A stretch of DNA of 64,000 bases from Armatimonadota bacterium (GTDB taxonomy: Bacteria > Armatimonadota > Zipacnadia > JAUWAU01), in assembly GCA_030601885.1 (NCBI GenBank), contig JAUWAU010000004.1, positions 1-64,000 on the forward strand, written 5' to 3'. The notes under the pieces were generated by a model. It was given only the letters and a program-made list of their open reading frames with translations. It was not told the origin of the DNA and did no database searches. Below, piece by piece: positions 31,814-40,617 of the stretch. Both the position numbers and the translations under genes were made by a program. Position 1 is the stretch's first letter; each line of letters starts with the position of its first letter.

Positions 31814-33157
31814 ATGTCATTGTCTGAGGCGTCATTTATCGTAGCGCTTGTGGCCACCGGCGCCGTGGTGGCGTGGATTGGGGACATCGTCGGGTACCGG
31901 CTCGGCAAGCGGCGCGTGAGCCTGTTCGGGATTCGCCCTCGCACCACGGCGGTAATCATCGGCGTCTGCTCTGGGGCCCTCATTTCCATCGTAACCATCA
32001 CCGCACTCTCGCTCACCAGCCGGCATGTGAAGACGGCGCTGTTCCAGATGGACGAAGTGCAGGAGAAGCTGAGCGGACTCGAACTTCGTACGCTGCGGCA
32101 GGAGACTCAGATCAAGCAGCAAAAGCAAGAGATCAAGCAGGCAGAGCAGCGCACCGAGGACGCGCGGAGGCAGGAAGCCCTGGCATCGCGCGACGTGGCC
32201 CGACTCAAGAGCGACATCGCGACGAGGAAGCGCGCGCTTGCGGGCCTCCAGGCCGATCTGGAGAAGGTGCGCCGCCTGCAGGGGCAGACCGAAGCGAGAA
32301 ACCGTGAACTGGCGCAGAAGGCACGGCAACTGGCGGGCAAGATCAAGGCATCGGAGGCGGAACTGGCGGTCGTGGAGGCCAAACTGGAGCGCCAGGAGGG
32401 TTTTCTGACATACGTGAGCCGCGGACTGGTTTATGCGCAGATGGAAGACCCCATCATCACGGCCCAGGAGGAGCTGGCGCGGAACGTGATCGACACTGGC
32501 CAGCCCACGCCGAACGTTCGGGCGGCCATCGTGGAGCTGCTGCAGCAGGCCGGCGCGTACGCGGCGGAAAGGGGCGCGCGCACCGGCGAGAACGAACGCG
32601 CCGTGCTCTACTATGCGGTGGCGCTCAGCGGCGAGCCGGAGGCGCAGATTCAGGAGTTGCCGGAGCCGCAGGCCATCGACGAGTTCGTGGATTTCCTGGT
32701 ACGGCAGCAGCACAAGAGCAACGCTGTGCGGATTATCGCCCGGTTCAATGCGTGGCGCGACCAACAGGTGAAAGTAGGCCTCGAGCCTCGCGCGAACCGG
32801 TTGGTGTTCGCCAGCGGTGAGGTCGCGGGCAGCATGGTCGTTGATGGCTCGTTACCGGACGCTGAGCTGTACCAGTGGATTTCGGCCTTATTGACGCTGC
32901 GGGTGCGTTCAGAGGCGCACGGCCGACGCATGCTCACTGTGCCGAACGAGGTGAAGTATGGTAGCATCACGTATACTGAAATCTTTGCGGCCATGGAGGA
33001 GATCCGCCGCCGGAAAGGGCCCGTGCAGGTCGATGCGGTCGTCGCGCAGGACACCTGGACAGTGGGGCCGCTGGAACTCGATCTGCGGCTGGCGAGTGTA
33101 GCCACGGATGAACGAATCGGACGCTCTCCCGATGCATCGCATCGTGTTGGCGGTTGA
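31814..33157 (+). CDS. DUF3084 domain protein
   Basis: A 447-residue protein with two N-terminal transmembrane helices (about 5-25 and 45-70) separated by GYRLGKRRVSLFGIRPRTTA, a hallmark of DUF3084 proteins. A long coiled coil (about 80-200) rich in Gln, Lys and Glu is followed by an alpha/beta C-terminal domain. The family is known mostly from cyanobacteria, Deinococcota and Armatimonadota and has no established function. ATG 31814 is preceded by GGAAGG at about 7 bases; a GTG 27 bases earlier is possible. It overlaps the next gene by 50 bases at most. Confidence 0.85.
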   Translation: MSLSEASFIVALVATGAVVAWIGDIVGYRLGKRRVSLFGIRPRTTAVIIGVCSGALISIVTITALSLTSRHVKTALFQMDEVQEKLSGLELRTLRQETQIKQQKQEIKQAEQRTEDARRQEALASRDVARLKSDIATRKRALAGLQADLEKVRRLQGQTEARNRELAQKARQLAGKIKASEAELAVVEAKLERQEGFLTYVSRGLVYAQMEDPIITAQEELARNVIDTGQPTPNVRAAIVELLQQAGAYAAERGARTGENERAVLYYAVALSGEPEAQIQELPEPQAIDEFVDFLVRQQHKSNAVRIIARFNAWRDQQVKVGLEPRANRLVFASGEVAGSMVVDGSLPDAELYQWISALLTLRVRSEAHGRRMLTVPNEVKYGSITYTEIFAAMEEIRRRKGPVQVDAVVAQDTWTVGPLELDLRLASVATDERIGRSPDASHRVGG

Positions 33158-33554
33158 CCCGGGGACGGAGAAATGCGGCTTGGCAGTCGCGTCGGCTGAG
33201 GGCGACGCTCAACACCTGGACATCGTAGCCACGCCAGAGCTCGGCGCCACAGCGGCCGCACTCGTGATAGAATACCACATCGACGTCATCGTGCTCGGCA
33301 ACCGGACGGGCGCACGTGCGGCGGCGAGGACGCTCTCGGCAGCGTGTCCGGCGGCCCAGATCGTCTTCGTGGACGAGCACATGTCAACGCTCCGTGCGCG
33401 GGAGCGCTACTTCCGGGACAATCCGCCGCGAGGGCTGGCGCGCCTTCTTCCTCGGGGGCTCCGCGTGCCACCGGAGCCGCACGATCAGTACGTCGCGCTG
33501 ATACTGGCTGAGGAGTACCTTGCGGGCCAGTCCTCGCGCGAGCGATCCCAATAG
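33108..33554 (+). CDS. RuvC/YqgF-like RNase H-fold protein
   Basis: A 148-residue protein with the fold of Holliday-junction resolvase-like enzymes: IVLAVDPGTEKCGLAVAS near the N-terminus holds the first catalytic Asp, VIVLGNRTG and FVDEHMSTLRAR hold the second strand and an acidic residue, and EPHDQYVALILAEEYL carries a final Asp. This pattern matches YqgF/RuvX-like proteins, which process pre-16S rRNA or DNA junctions; this is a divergent form. The start may be ATG 33108 or ATG 33132; both overlap the DUF3084 gene, with which it appears coupled. Confidence 0.75.
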   Translation: MNESDALPMHRIVLAVDPGTEKCGLAVASAEGDAQHLDIVATPELGATAAALVIEYHIDVIVLGNRTGARAAARTLSAACPAAQIVFVDEHMSTLRARERYFRDNPPRGLARLLPRGLRVPPEPHDQYVALILAEEYLAGQSSRERSQ

Positions 33555-33561
33555 AGCGCCG

Positions 33562-35847
33562 ATGGAATACGAGAAGAACGACAAGATCGACGGCCAGTAC
33601 CTCGTGGTGGAGAAGCACCGCGGCGGCATGAGCGTGGTGTACATCGTCGTGGACGACTTCTCCGGCAAGCGGTTCGCCATCAAGACGATCCGCGAGGAGC
33701 TGCTCAGCGACCACGCGGCGGCCAGTCGCTTCGCTCTCGAGGCTCGGACGTGGCTGCGTCTGGACCAGCACGACAACATCGTTGAGGCGATGATATATCG
33801 TGAGGTAGACGAGCAACCGCTGCTTTTCCTCGAGTACGTGGATGGGACCGATCTGAACGCGGTCATGGAGCGAGAGCGGATCCTGTTTGCGCCGCAGGCC
33901 ATCGACTTCGCCATGCAGTGTTGCCGCGGCATGGAGTACGTGCACAACAAGGACGTCGGAACCGGCGAGCGTGGCGTTGTGCACCGGGATCTGAAGCCCC
34001 AGAACGTGATGATCACCAGGCGCAAGGTCGCGAAGCTGACGGATTTTGGCCTGGCCAAGGTCTTCGGCCAGTCAACGCGGCTCACCGCCACCGGATCGGG
34101 CATGGGGACGTACCTGTACATGTCTCCGGAGCAGTTCGCCGACGCAGGTGCGGTGGACAAGCCGTCAGACATCTACTCATTCGGCGTGATGCTGTATCAG
34201 ATGGTCACCGGGCGACTGCCCATCGTCGGCGACACGGTCGCGAACCTGATCCATAACATCATCAACAAGCAGCCGCAGGCGCCATCGTCGGTCAACCCGC
34301 AGGTGCCCGGGGCATTGAGCGACGTCATCATGCAGTGTCTCCGCAAGCGGCAGGGGGAGCGCTTTGGCAACTTCGCCGAGATTGCCGAAGCGTTAACCTC
34401 TGTCGAGCGGGAGATAGCCGAAAGCGGGCTGTTCGCCGGACGAGGCCGCCAATGCCCCCAATGCGGCTACCGCACGACGGGCGAGTTCACCGACTGCCTG
34501 ATCTGCCAGACGAAACTGGGCCCGGTGAGCGACCAAGTGCCCCCTCCCACCGCAGCCCCCAAGCCGACGGCGCCCGTAGAGGAGGAGCAGGTTGCGACAG
34601 AGACCGCGCGCGAGGCGGCCGAGACCCATTTTCGACAGGCCGTCACTCACTACCGTGCGAGAGAGCACAAGAAGGCGCTCTCGGAGCTGAGAGCGGCCCT
34701 GCAGCACGATCCGGGCCACCAGCAGGCGGCGAAGGGGATCGCCGAATTGCAGCGGCGCCTCGCCAAGGAGCGTGAGGAGCGGCAGAGCGCGTTCCCGCGC
34801 CTGGACTGGCCCATGTTTCGCGGGAACCCGGCCCGAACTGGCGTGACGCCTGAGGTGGTGTATCCGCCGCTGCTCGAGCGGTGGCAGGTCGAGGTCGGAG
34901 ACTGGGTGTGGGCATCGCCAGCCGTGGCCGGTGGCGTCGTGTATGTTGGGGCCGGGGTGCAGGCCGGCAGCAGCAAGTACGGCCGCGTTGCCGCCCTGGA
35001 CACGCGCAAAGGCAAGGTGCTTTGGGAGCAGGAGACCAATTACGAGATCAACTCATCACCCACCATCGCCCTCGGCACGCTGTTCGTCGGGATGGCCTCC
35101 GACGTCTGCGCCATTGATGTCGAGTCGGGCGCGGCGCGATGGAAGTGCTCCGCGCGACAAGTCATCTCGACATCGGTGACCGTGTTCGGAGATCACGTCT
35201 ACGCCACATCACTCGATGGGTCGTTGTACGCCATCGATGCCGCCACCGGGAAGGTCGTGTGGCAGTACAGTGCCGGATCGCCGATCTACTCATCCCCTCT
35301 GGCCTGGGCCGACATTGTGTGCTTCGGGTGCACTGATCACAACGTGTATGCCGTCGATGCTGCCACGGGCAACTTGCGCTGGACGCTCGCCACCGGCGGG
35401 GAAGTGAACTCGTCGCCCACGATCTTTCTGGAGAGCATCTTTGTCGGATCCGGCGACGGTAACGTGTACGCGATCACGCTGCAGACGGGGAAGCTGCGCT
35501 GGCGATATGCCGCAGACGACGAAGTCTACTCGTCCCCTGCCGTGCGTCAGGGCGTCGTGTACGTGGGCTCACGCGACCGCCGCGTCTATGCCCTCGATGC
35601 GGCCACGGGGGAGCTGCTGTGGTCCTTCGAGACCGGGGACTGGGTGTACAGTTCGCCAGCCATCGCCGACGATGTCCTCTATGTGGGTTCGTACGATAAG
35701 AAGCTGTACGCTGTCGATGCGGACACCGGCGAGCGCATCTGGGACGTGGAGTTGACCGGGGAGATCAGAGCGTCGGTCGCCGTTGCCCAGGGTTGTGTGT
35801 ACGTCGGCACCAATGATGGGAAGCTTTACTGCTATGCGCGACAGTGA
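33562..35847 (+). CDS. Ser/Thr protein kinase fused to zinc ribbon, TPR-like and PQQ-type propeller
   Basis: A 761-residue protein. Kinase domain about 10-275: AIKTIR with the ATP-anchoring Lys, VVHRDLKPQNVMI catalytic loop, TDFGLAK magnesium loop and MSPEQFAD. A zinc ribbon follows (CPQCGY and CLICQ, about 302-325), then a helical TPR-like segment (about 350-400). Finally there are at least seven PQQ-type beta-propeller blades (about 425-755) with repeats such as YAIDAATGKVVWQYSA and YALDAATGELLWSFETGD. No transmembrane helix or signal is seen, so kinase and propeller would share the cytoplasm. GTG 33520 would add 14 residues inside the preceding gene; ATG 33562 is preferred. Confidence 0.9.
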   Translation: MEYEKNDKIDGQYLVVEKHRGGMSVVYIVVDDFSGKRFAIKTIREELLSDHAAASRFALEARTWLRLDQHDNIVEAMIYREVDEQPLLFLEYVDGTDLNAVMERERILFAPQAIDFAMQCCRGMEYVHNKDVGTGERGVVHRDLKPQNVMITRRKVAKLTDFGLAKVFGQSTRLTATGSGMGTYLYMSPEQFADAGAVDKPSDIYSFGVMLYQMVTGRLPIVGDTVANLIHNIINKQPQAPSSVNPQVPGALSDVIMQCLRKRQGERFGNFAEIAEALTSVEREIAESGLFAGRGRQCPQCGYRTTGEFTDCLICQTKLGPVSDQVPPPTAAPKPTAPVEEEQVATETAREAAETHFRQAVTHYRAREHKKALSELRAALQHDPGHQQAAKGIAELQRRLAKEREERQSAFPRLDWPMFRGNPARTGVTPEVVYPPLLERWQVEVGDWVWASPAVAGGVVYVGAGVQAGSSKYGRVAALDTRKGKVLWEQETNYEINSSPTIALGTLFVGMASDVCAIDVESGAARWKCSARQVISTSVTVFGDHVYATSLDGSLYAIDAATGKVVWQYSAGSPIYSSPLAWADIVCFGCTDHNVYAVDAATGNLRWTLATGGEVNSSPTIFLESIFVGSGDGNVYAITLQTGKLRWRYAADDEVYSSPAVRQGVVYVGSRDRRVYALDAATGELLWSFETGDWVYSSPAIADDVLYVGSYDKKLYAVDADTGERIWDVELTGEIRASVAVAQGCVYVGTNDGKLYCYARQ

Positions 35848-35917
35848 TGCCGCTGCCGTGGAGCCGTGAGTCCGGTTCGGCGGCCGGCGGCCAACGCAAA
35901 GGAGGCTCCGGTGCCCC

Positions 35918-36310
35918 ATGCCCGCGTCCCACAAGCAGGTCGTCACGAGCTCGAAGCTGCCGACCGCACGTGGCCCCTACTCGCCCGCCATCAGAGTCGG
36001 GGACCTGCTGTTCGTCTCCGGGTACGGACCCATCGATCCGACAACGGACCAAGTGGTGAAGACCGACTTCGCCACCCAAGTGCGCCTTACGCTGGAGAAT
36101 CTGAAGACACTCCTGGAAGAGGCAGGCGGGTCACTCGAGAACGTGGTCAAGACAACCGTTTATCTGAGCGACATGGACAACTTCGCGGCATTCAACGAGA
36201 TCTACGCCACCTACTTCCCCAATGACCCGCCGGCGCGCACGACGATCCAAGCGGCACGACTGCCCCTGGACATAGACGTCGAGATAGACTGCATCGCGTA
36301 CACGCCATAG
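35918..36310 (+). CDS. RidA family (YjgF/YER057c/UK114) deaminase
   Basis: A 130-residue protein that probably hydrolyses reactive enamine/imine intermediates of amino-acid metabolism. TARGPYSPAIRVGDLLFVSG, the central NVVKTTVYLSDMDNFAAFNE and PARTTIQAARLPLDIDVEID are the family signature, including the Arg that binds the carboxylate. Length is typical of the trimeric family. GGAGG lies 12 bases before the ATG, longer than ideal. The annotation is secure at family level; the exact subgroup is not resolved. Confidence 0.93.
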   Translation: MPASHKQVVTSSKLPTARGPYSPAIRVGDLLFVSGYGPIDPTTDQVVKTDFATQVRLTLENLKTLLEEAGGSLENVVKTTVYLSDMDNFAAFNEIYATYFPNDPPARTTIQAARLPLDIDVEIDCIAYTP

Positions 36311-36411
36311 ATGCCGAGGAAAGCGAGAAGACGGCACGCCATGCTTGGCATCCGGTGTGAGCCGGATCACGCGAAGGCCGGAAAGAGAGACGGCGGGCGA
36401 GGGGAACACTA

Positions 36412-36497
36412 GAACCGGTTTCATAACCTGTCACACATTGAGCCATGAATGTGTGCCCCCGAAGACCCAGACACCAAAGGCGTTATGAAACCAGTTC
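36412..36497. repeat. Palindromic MITE-like element, 86 bp
   Basis: Outer arms GAACCGGTTTCATAAC (36412-36427) and GTTATGAAACCAGTTC (36482-36497) pair over 16 positions with one mismatch. An inner hairpin CACACATT...AATGTGTG (36432-36439 / 36448-36455) is nested inside. No ORF. It lies between the RidA and cytochrome genes. It resembles a non-autonomous insertion or the joined ends of a lost insertion sequence. Confidence 0.7.
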
Positions 36498-36549
36498 CAG
36501 AGTACGCGCGGCCCGGCGGGTCGCCCGACGGACAAGGAGCTGAGGTCAG

Positions 36550-36996
36550 ATGCGACGTAGGAGAATTGCCGTTGCCGCCGTCGTGACAGTGGCGCTGATA
36601 ACGGGTGGCCTTCTCAGCACCGTCACCCGCTCCGGCCAATCCGCAGCGGTGGCCCAAGAGGCGCAAGAAACGGAGTTGGCGCGCCTGATGAGCCAGATCA
36701 TCCAGGAGGCACAGAGGCTGCTTGCCGATCTGGCGTTGGCCGATAGGCAGAAGGTGCAGGAGCGCGGCGAGAAGCTGGCAGAGCTGGCGCTGCGCATACC
36801 CGAGCTGGAGCCGCCGCAAAACACGGGCGACATCGGGACCTTCAAGTACCTTGGCTACAGTGCCCACGTGCACGCGCGGCAGGTAGCAAAGGCCCGCAGC
36901 CCGAAGACGGCGCAGGAGAAATTCGCCGAGCTCACTGGTGATTGCGTTGACTGCCACCACCTGTTCCGCGATTGGGTGCCCCCGGAGCGACAGTAA
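36550..36996 (+). CDS. Exported cytochrome c'-like protein
   Basis: A 148-residue protein with a signal peptide (about 5-36) and a four-helix pattern. The single heme-attachment motif CVDCHH (CxxCH) is near the C-terminus (about 133-138), the position typical of cytochrome c' and c556, where the heme site is in the last helix. Function in the periplasm could be gas binding or electron transfer. The segment is rich in Gln, Glu and Ala, as in four-helix bundles. Its stop overlaps the rimI start (TAATG). Confidence 0.78.
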   Translation: MRRRRIAVAAVVTVALITGGLLSTVTRSGQSAAVAQEAQETELARLMSQIIQEAQRLLADLALADRQKVQERGEKLAELALRIPELEPPQNTGDIGTFKYLGYSAHVHARQVAKARSPKTAQEKFAELTGDCVDCHHLFRDWVPPERQ

Positions 36997-37517
36997 TGCT
37001 TGAGGATGTAGTGATCGAGCGCGCGACCCTGGCGCATCTGGATGCTATCGTGGAACTGGAGCGTGAATGCTTTCCCACACCGTGGACTCGCAACGCGTTC
37101 GCCCGCGAGCTTGCCCGTAGAGACGATGTCGCCGTATACGTCACTGCGTCGGCGGGCGGCGAGACAGTGGGCTATGCCGGCATGTGGGTAACGCCGGGTG
37201 AGGCGCACCTGTGCACTATTGCCGTCGCCTCACCGGACCGCCGCCGGGGCATCGGAGAGCGCATCCTCGTACACATGATAGACGAAGCAGTACGACGCGG
37301 CGCGGAGCGTTTTGTGCTGGAGTATCGGGCATCCAACGTGGCAGCTCAGCAGTTGTACGCCAAGTACGGCTTTCGCCGCTTGGGCATCAGGCAGAACTAC
37401 TATCGCGACGGCCCCGCCACGGAGGACGCCATCGTGGTGAGCCTGGATGACATTCAGGAGCCCGAATTCGCCGCCCGCCTGTACCAGTGGAAGGAAGCCG
37501 TCGGCGAGCCGCTATAG
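36996..37517 (+). CDS. rimI: Ribosomal protein S18 alanine N-acetyltransferase-like (GNAT)
   Basis: A 173-residue GNAT acetyltransferase. ECFPTPWTRNAFARELARRD is the characteristic RimI N-terminal region. The acetyl-CoA loop is VASPDRRRGIGERILVHMID, and FVLEYRASNVAAQQLYAKYG then FRRLGIRQNYYRDGPATEDA complete the family pattern. Located just upstream of tsaD, the usual arrangement in many bacteria. ATG 36996 overlaps the preceding stop. The substrate (ribosomal S18 or others) is assumed from the family. Confidence 0.9.
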   Translation: MLEDVVIERATLAHLDAIVELERECFPTPWTRNAFARELARRDDVAVYVTASAGGETVGYAGMWVTPGEAHLCTIAVASPDRRRGIGERILVHMIDEAVRRGAERFVLEYRASNVAAQQLYAKYGFRRLGIRQNYYRDGPATEDAIVVSLDDIQEPEFAARLYQWKEAVGEPL

Positions 37518-37578
37518 GCGGCCTTTGCTCCGAGACGCCGCGAAGCCCTGATGGTATCTTCATTGCTGAGCATTGGCG

Positions 37579-38595
37579 ATGGCGAATAAGCGGCTGCTCC
37601 TCATAGGCATCGAGACGTCGTGCGATGAGACCGCCGCGGCGGTGGTGCGTGACGGCCGCGAGGTCCGCTCCAACGTCGTGGCGTCTCAGATGGGACTCCA
37701 TGCCATCTTTGGCGGCATTGTGCCGGAGATCGCCTCGCGCAAGCACGTGGAGCTGCTGGGAGCCGTCGTTGACGAGGCAGTCAAGCACGCGGGGATTCGC
37801 TTCACCGATCTCGACGCCATCGCCGTGACGCACGGCCCGGGCCTCATCGGCTCGCTGCTCGTCGGCGTCTCCGCCGCAAAGGCGTACGCCTACGCGCTGC
37901 GCATACCGCTCGTGGCGGTCAATCACATCGAGGGGCACGTGTACGCCAACGAGCTCGATGGCGCGCCGCTGCGCACTCCCGCGATCTGCCTCGTGGCATC
38001 CGGCGGACACACGGACATCGTGCACATCGAGGCCCCCGGCGTCTATGAGATCATGGGCTGGACCCGCGACGATGCTGCAGGGGAGGCCTTCGACAAGATC
38101 GGGCGTCTCCTGGGCCTGCCACACCCGGGCGGACCGGCGATCGACGGCTGTGCGCGCGATGGCCATCCGTCAGCCATCGATTTCCCGCGGGTCCATTTCC
38201 CCGACTCCCTGGATTTCAGCTTCAGCGGCCTGAAGACGGCGGCTGCGCGCCTGTGGGAGCGAGAAGGGGATCGACACAGGCTCGCGGACTTTGCGGCCAG
38301 CTTCCAGCAAGCCATCGTGGAGGTCTTGGTGCAGCACACCTTCGCCGCGGCGCGGCAGGTGAGAGCTGCCGAGGTGCTGCTGGCCGGCGGCGTCGCCGCC
38401 AATAGCGCTCTTCGCCAGGCCGCCACCGCGGCGGCCGCCACGGCCGGCGTCCCTCTGCGGTATCCGCACCCGGCGCTCTGCACCGACAATGCCGCCATGA
38501 TCGCCTGCGCCGGCCACCACGTCCTGGGCCGCAGTGGCCCCAGCGGACTGGCGTTCGACGTCTTTTCCGCCCTGCCACTGGCCGCTCACGTGTAG
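37579..38595 (+). CDS. tsaD: tRNA N6-threonylcarbamoyladenosine transferase subunit
   Basis: A 338-residue ASKHA-fold enzyme that, with TsaB and TsaE, transfers the threonylcarbamoyl group to A37 of ANN-decoding tRNAs. It starts with IGIETSCDETAAAVV, has the metal-binding HxxxH in VNHIEGHVYAN (His116 and His120), ASGGHTDIVHIE, and the phosphate-binding GRLLGLPHPGGPAIDG. The C-terminal AGGVAANSALRQ is also diagnostic. ATG 37579 is preferred over TTG 37573. Highly conserved, so the call is firm. Confidence 0.96.
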   Translation: MANKRLLLIGIETSCDETAAAVVRDGREVRSNVVASQMGLHAIFGGIVPEIASRKHVELLGAVVDEAVKHAGIRFTDLDAIAVTHGPGLIGSLLVGVSAAKAYAYALRIPLVAVNHIEGHVYANELDGAPLRTPAICLVASGGHTDIVHIEAPGVYEIMGWTRDDAAGEAFDKIGRLLGLPHPGGPAIDGCARDGHPSAIDFPRVHFPDSLDFSFSGLKTAAARLWEREGDRHRLADFAASFQQAIVEVLVQHTFAAARQVRAAEVLLAGGVAANSALRQAATAAAATAGVPLRYPHPALCTDNAAMIACAGHHVLGRSGPSGLAFDVFSALPLAAHV

Positions 38596-38633
38596 TGCCC
38601 CCCCGGCGCTCCTGAGCGGGCCCCGCCGGCGCC

Positions 38634-39200
38634 CTACGGCGTCAGGCCCTTCCCGGTAAGCCACGGGAGCATCTCCACGTCCACGATCTCTTGCTTGAGC
38701 TCCTCGAACGTACGCGGGCCTTCGAGATCAGCCACGATGCGATAGCGGAACTTGATCAGGAAGTACCGAGGGAGCCGCCCGGAAGTGAGGTGATACAGCT
38801 TCATAATGCGTCGCAGGCGCTCGGGATCGTCGCCCATGTGGAGAATCACGCATTTGAAGTCTTTGTCCTTGACGAATTCCCTCATGCGTTTGCTGGAAGC
38901 ATCAAGGTTGATGGCGACGACCGACAGTCCCCGCGTCTGCTCGTCCCGCGCTATGCGATCAAGGATACGCACCGCCTCGGCGCCGTCAGGAGTGGCGACC
39001 AGCCAGAAGCCGTACAGCACCGGGCCTGAGCCGTAGTCCTTGTTGCTGCATAACGCACCCCCGGGATCGAACGCCTCGAATTCACCCGGCCGCTGCCCGA
39101 CGAGGGGTGACTCCGGCCGTGGTTTGGCGACGACGAGCAGGACAATGAGGATGGCTGCGCCACCGGCGCAGATGGCCAACAGCCGCTTCACTATATCCAT
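38634..39200 (-). CDS. Membrane-anchored redoxin-like protein lacking CxxC
   Basis: A 188-residue protein with an N-terminal anchor (LLAICAGGAAILIVLLVVA, about 7-25) and a thioredoxin/peroxiredoxin-like fold: GPVLYGFWLVATPDGAEAVR, LSVVAINLDASSKRMREFVK and LPRYFLIKFRYRIVADLEG. At the place where AhpC/TSA and TlpA proteins have a catalytic Cys (FWxxWCxxC), this protein has FWLVATPDG, so it cannot act by the normal thiol mechanism unless it uses the Cys elsewhere (ALCSNKD, KCVILH). It converges on tsaD. Possibly a scaffold or sensor. Confidence 0.68.
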   Translation of the reverse strand: MDIVKRLLAICAGGAAILIVLLVVAKPRPESPLVGQRPGEFEAFDPGGALCSNKDYGSGPVLYGFWLVATPDGAEAVRILDRIARDEQTRGLSVVAINLDASSKRMREFVKDKDFKCVILHMGDDPERLRRIMKLYHLTSGRLPRYFLIKFRYRIVADLEGPRTFEELKQEIVDVEMLPWLTGKGLTP

Positions 39201-39277
39201 GCTGCTGTACCATCCCTCTCTTTAAGCTCCGTAGTGTTAACAAACGAGGGGTAAGGGTCGTATCCCGGCGCCGTTCA

Positions 39278-39562
39278 TCACTCGGGACATTTGCACGGCG
39301 TGCCGTGACACTTCGGGCAGCCCTCTCGATACCGCTGCACTGCTTCCTCCAGCTCCACTCCGGCAATGCTGGCCGTGGTGCAGAGCCAGGCGAATACGTC
39401 GGCGAACTCCTCCGACAAATTGCCCCGATCGCCATGGCGTATTGCGCGCGCCAATTCGCCCACCTCCTCCACAAGCCACGCGAAGCTGGCGTGCAGACCC
39501 CGCGCGCTGTCCTTGGCGAAGTAGATGTCCTCGATAAGGCGCTGAAACTCGGCCACGGTCAT
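39278..39562 (-). CDS. MazG-like nucleotide pyrophosphohydrolase with Cys tail
   Basis: A 94-residue protein. WLVEEVGELARAIRHGDRGN and LSEEFADVFAWLCTTASIAG form the ExxE and ExxD metal-binding helices of the MazG all-alpha NTP pyrophosphatase fold. It ends CPKCHGTPCKCPE, a small Cys-rich tail found on several MazG-like proteins and likely to bind zinc. ATG 39562 (MTVAEFQRLIED) is chosen since the upstream 54 codons show no conservation. Probably house-cleaning of non-canonical NTPs. Confidence 0.85.
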   Translation of the reverse strand: MTVAEFQRLIEDIYFAKDSARGLHASFAWLVEEVGELARAIRHGDRGNLSEEFADVFAWLCTTASIAGVELEEAVQRYREGCPKCHGTPCKCPE

Positions 39563-39736
39563 CAGTAGGCTGCACCTCACCGCAGTCGGCAAGAATATCC
39601 ACCGGCAACGCGTCCTGCTATACCGGGCCCGCCAGAGCACGCGCATTTCTGCGGCAACGTCGCGGATCGCCATTGCCATGCCAGATCGGCGGTTGAAGCG
39701 ACGTAGAGCTGCCGGACAAGCCAAGCGCGGTGTGGA

Positions 39737-40405
39737 CTATTCGTCCTCAGGGGAGTCCGATTCCTCTTCTGGTAGGATAGCCGGACCGGTGGTGGCGAGG
39801 ATGGCCTTGAGGGTATCATTCTCGACCTTCAACGTGCGCTGGAGTCCTTCGAGGCGCTCCTGTGCTGATTCGGCCTCCAACAACTCCTGCTTCCTCTCAG
39901 GGAATATGCGCGCATTAGCAGCGATCAGATAGGAGAGCAGTTCCGGATCGCGAGGCATCTGCAGCTCCGGCGACTTGCGGCTCGCAGCAGCGAACAACAG
40001 CTCCATGTGGCGCTCGAAGAGCCGCCACGTCTCGTTGATAAGTGGCGCCGTCTCTTTCACCTCTGACCGCTCGCGCCCGAGCAATTCCACCCGCCCCGTC
40101 AGGTACGGAGCGTGCTGCTCGACAGCAATGAGGCGAAATCGCGATTGGCCCACGGCAACAACGTGCAGCGCCCCTTCGTCGGTTTTCTCGACTTTGGCGA
40201 TCTCCGCCACCGTCCCGACGGCATGGGGCACCAGTCCGCCCTCACGATGCACTGCCTGGATGAGCGTGGCCCCGAACCTCCTGTCCGCTGTCTCGCACTC
40301 CTCGATCATCATCCGCTGCGACTCCTCTTCGACACGGAGCGGAAGAACCATCCCCGGGAACACGACGATGTGCATGGGGAACAGCGGCATCAACTTGTCA
40401 GCCAC
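39737..40405 (-). CDS. Stand-alone LON N-terminal domain protein
   Basis: A 222-residue protein corresponding to the substrate-binding N-domain of Lon without the AAA+ or protease domains. LMPLFPMHIVVFPGMVLPLR is the hallmark start, followed by MIEECETADRRFGATLIQ and ALHVVAVGQSRFRLIAVEQ. A helical segment and coiled coil (about 175-205) end it, with an acidic tail. Such single-domain proteins are widespread but of unknown role. It starts at ATG 40405; the gene upstream (40618) is divergent. Confidence 0.88.
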   Translation of the reverse strand: MADKLMPLFPMHIVVFPGMVLPLRVEEESQRMMIEECETADRRFGATLIQAVHREGGLVPHAVGTVAEIAKVEKTDEGALHVVAVGQSRFRLIAVEQHAPYLTGRVELLGRERSEVKETAPLINETWRLFERHMELLFAAASRKSPELQMPRDPELLSYLIAANARIFPERKQELLEAESAQERLEGLQRTLKVENDTLKAILATTGPAILPEEESDSPEDE

Positions 40406-40617
40406 CGCTATAGCCTCCTTCCCGGCGAAGATTCGGGTCGGATGTCGGGCTCCCGCACCGCCAACCGCACCATCAGCTTACCACCTTCCTGCCGGAAATG
40501 CCATAGCCGGGGGCAAAAGTTCTGCTTAAATGCCCTCAGGGCTCTGCCGATATCTATGATGCCCTTGCGGCGCTGTCGGTCCCGTGTATCCGGTACCGGC
40601 AATCAGGAGGATCGTTC

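Noticed and set aside
40408..40602. 64-codon minus-strand ORF abutting the LON-N gene
   Set aside because: Occupies the region where the promoters of two divergent genes must be, has no convincing Shine-Dalgarno or domain; left unannotated.
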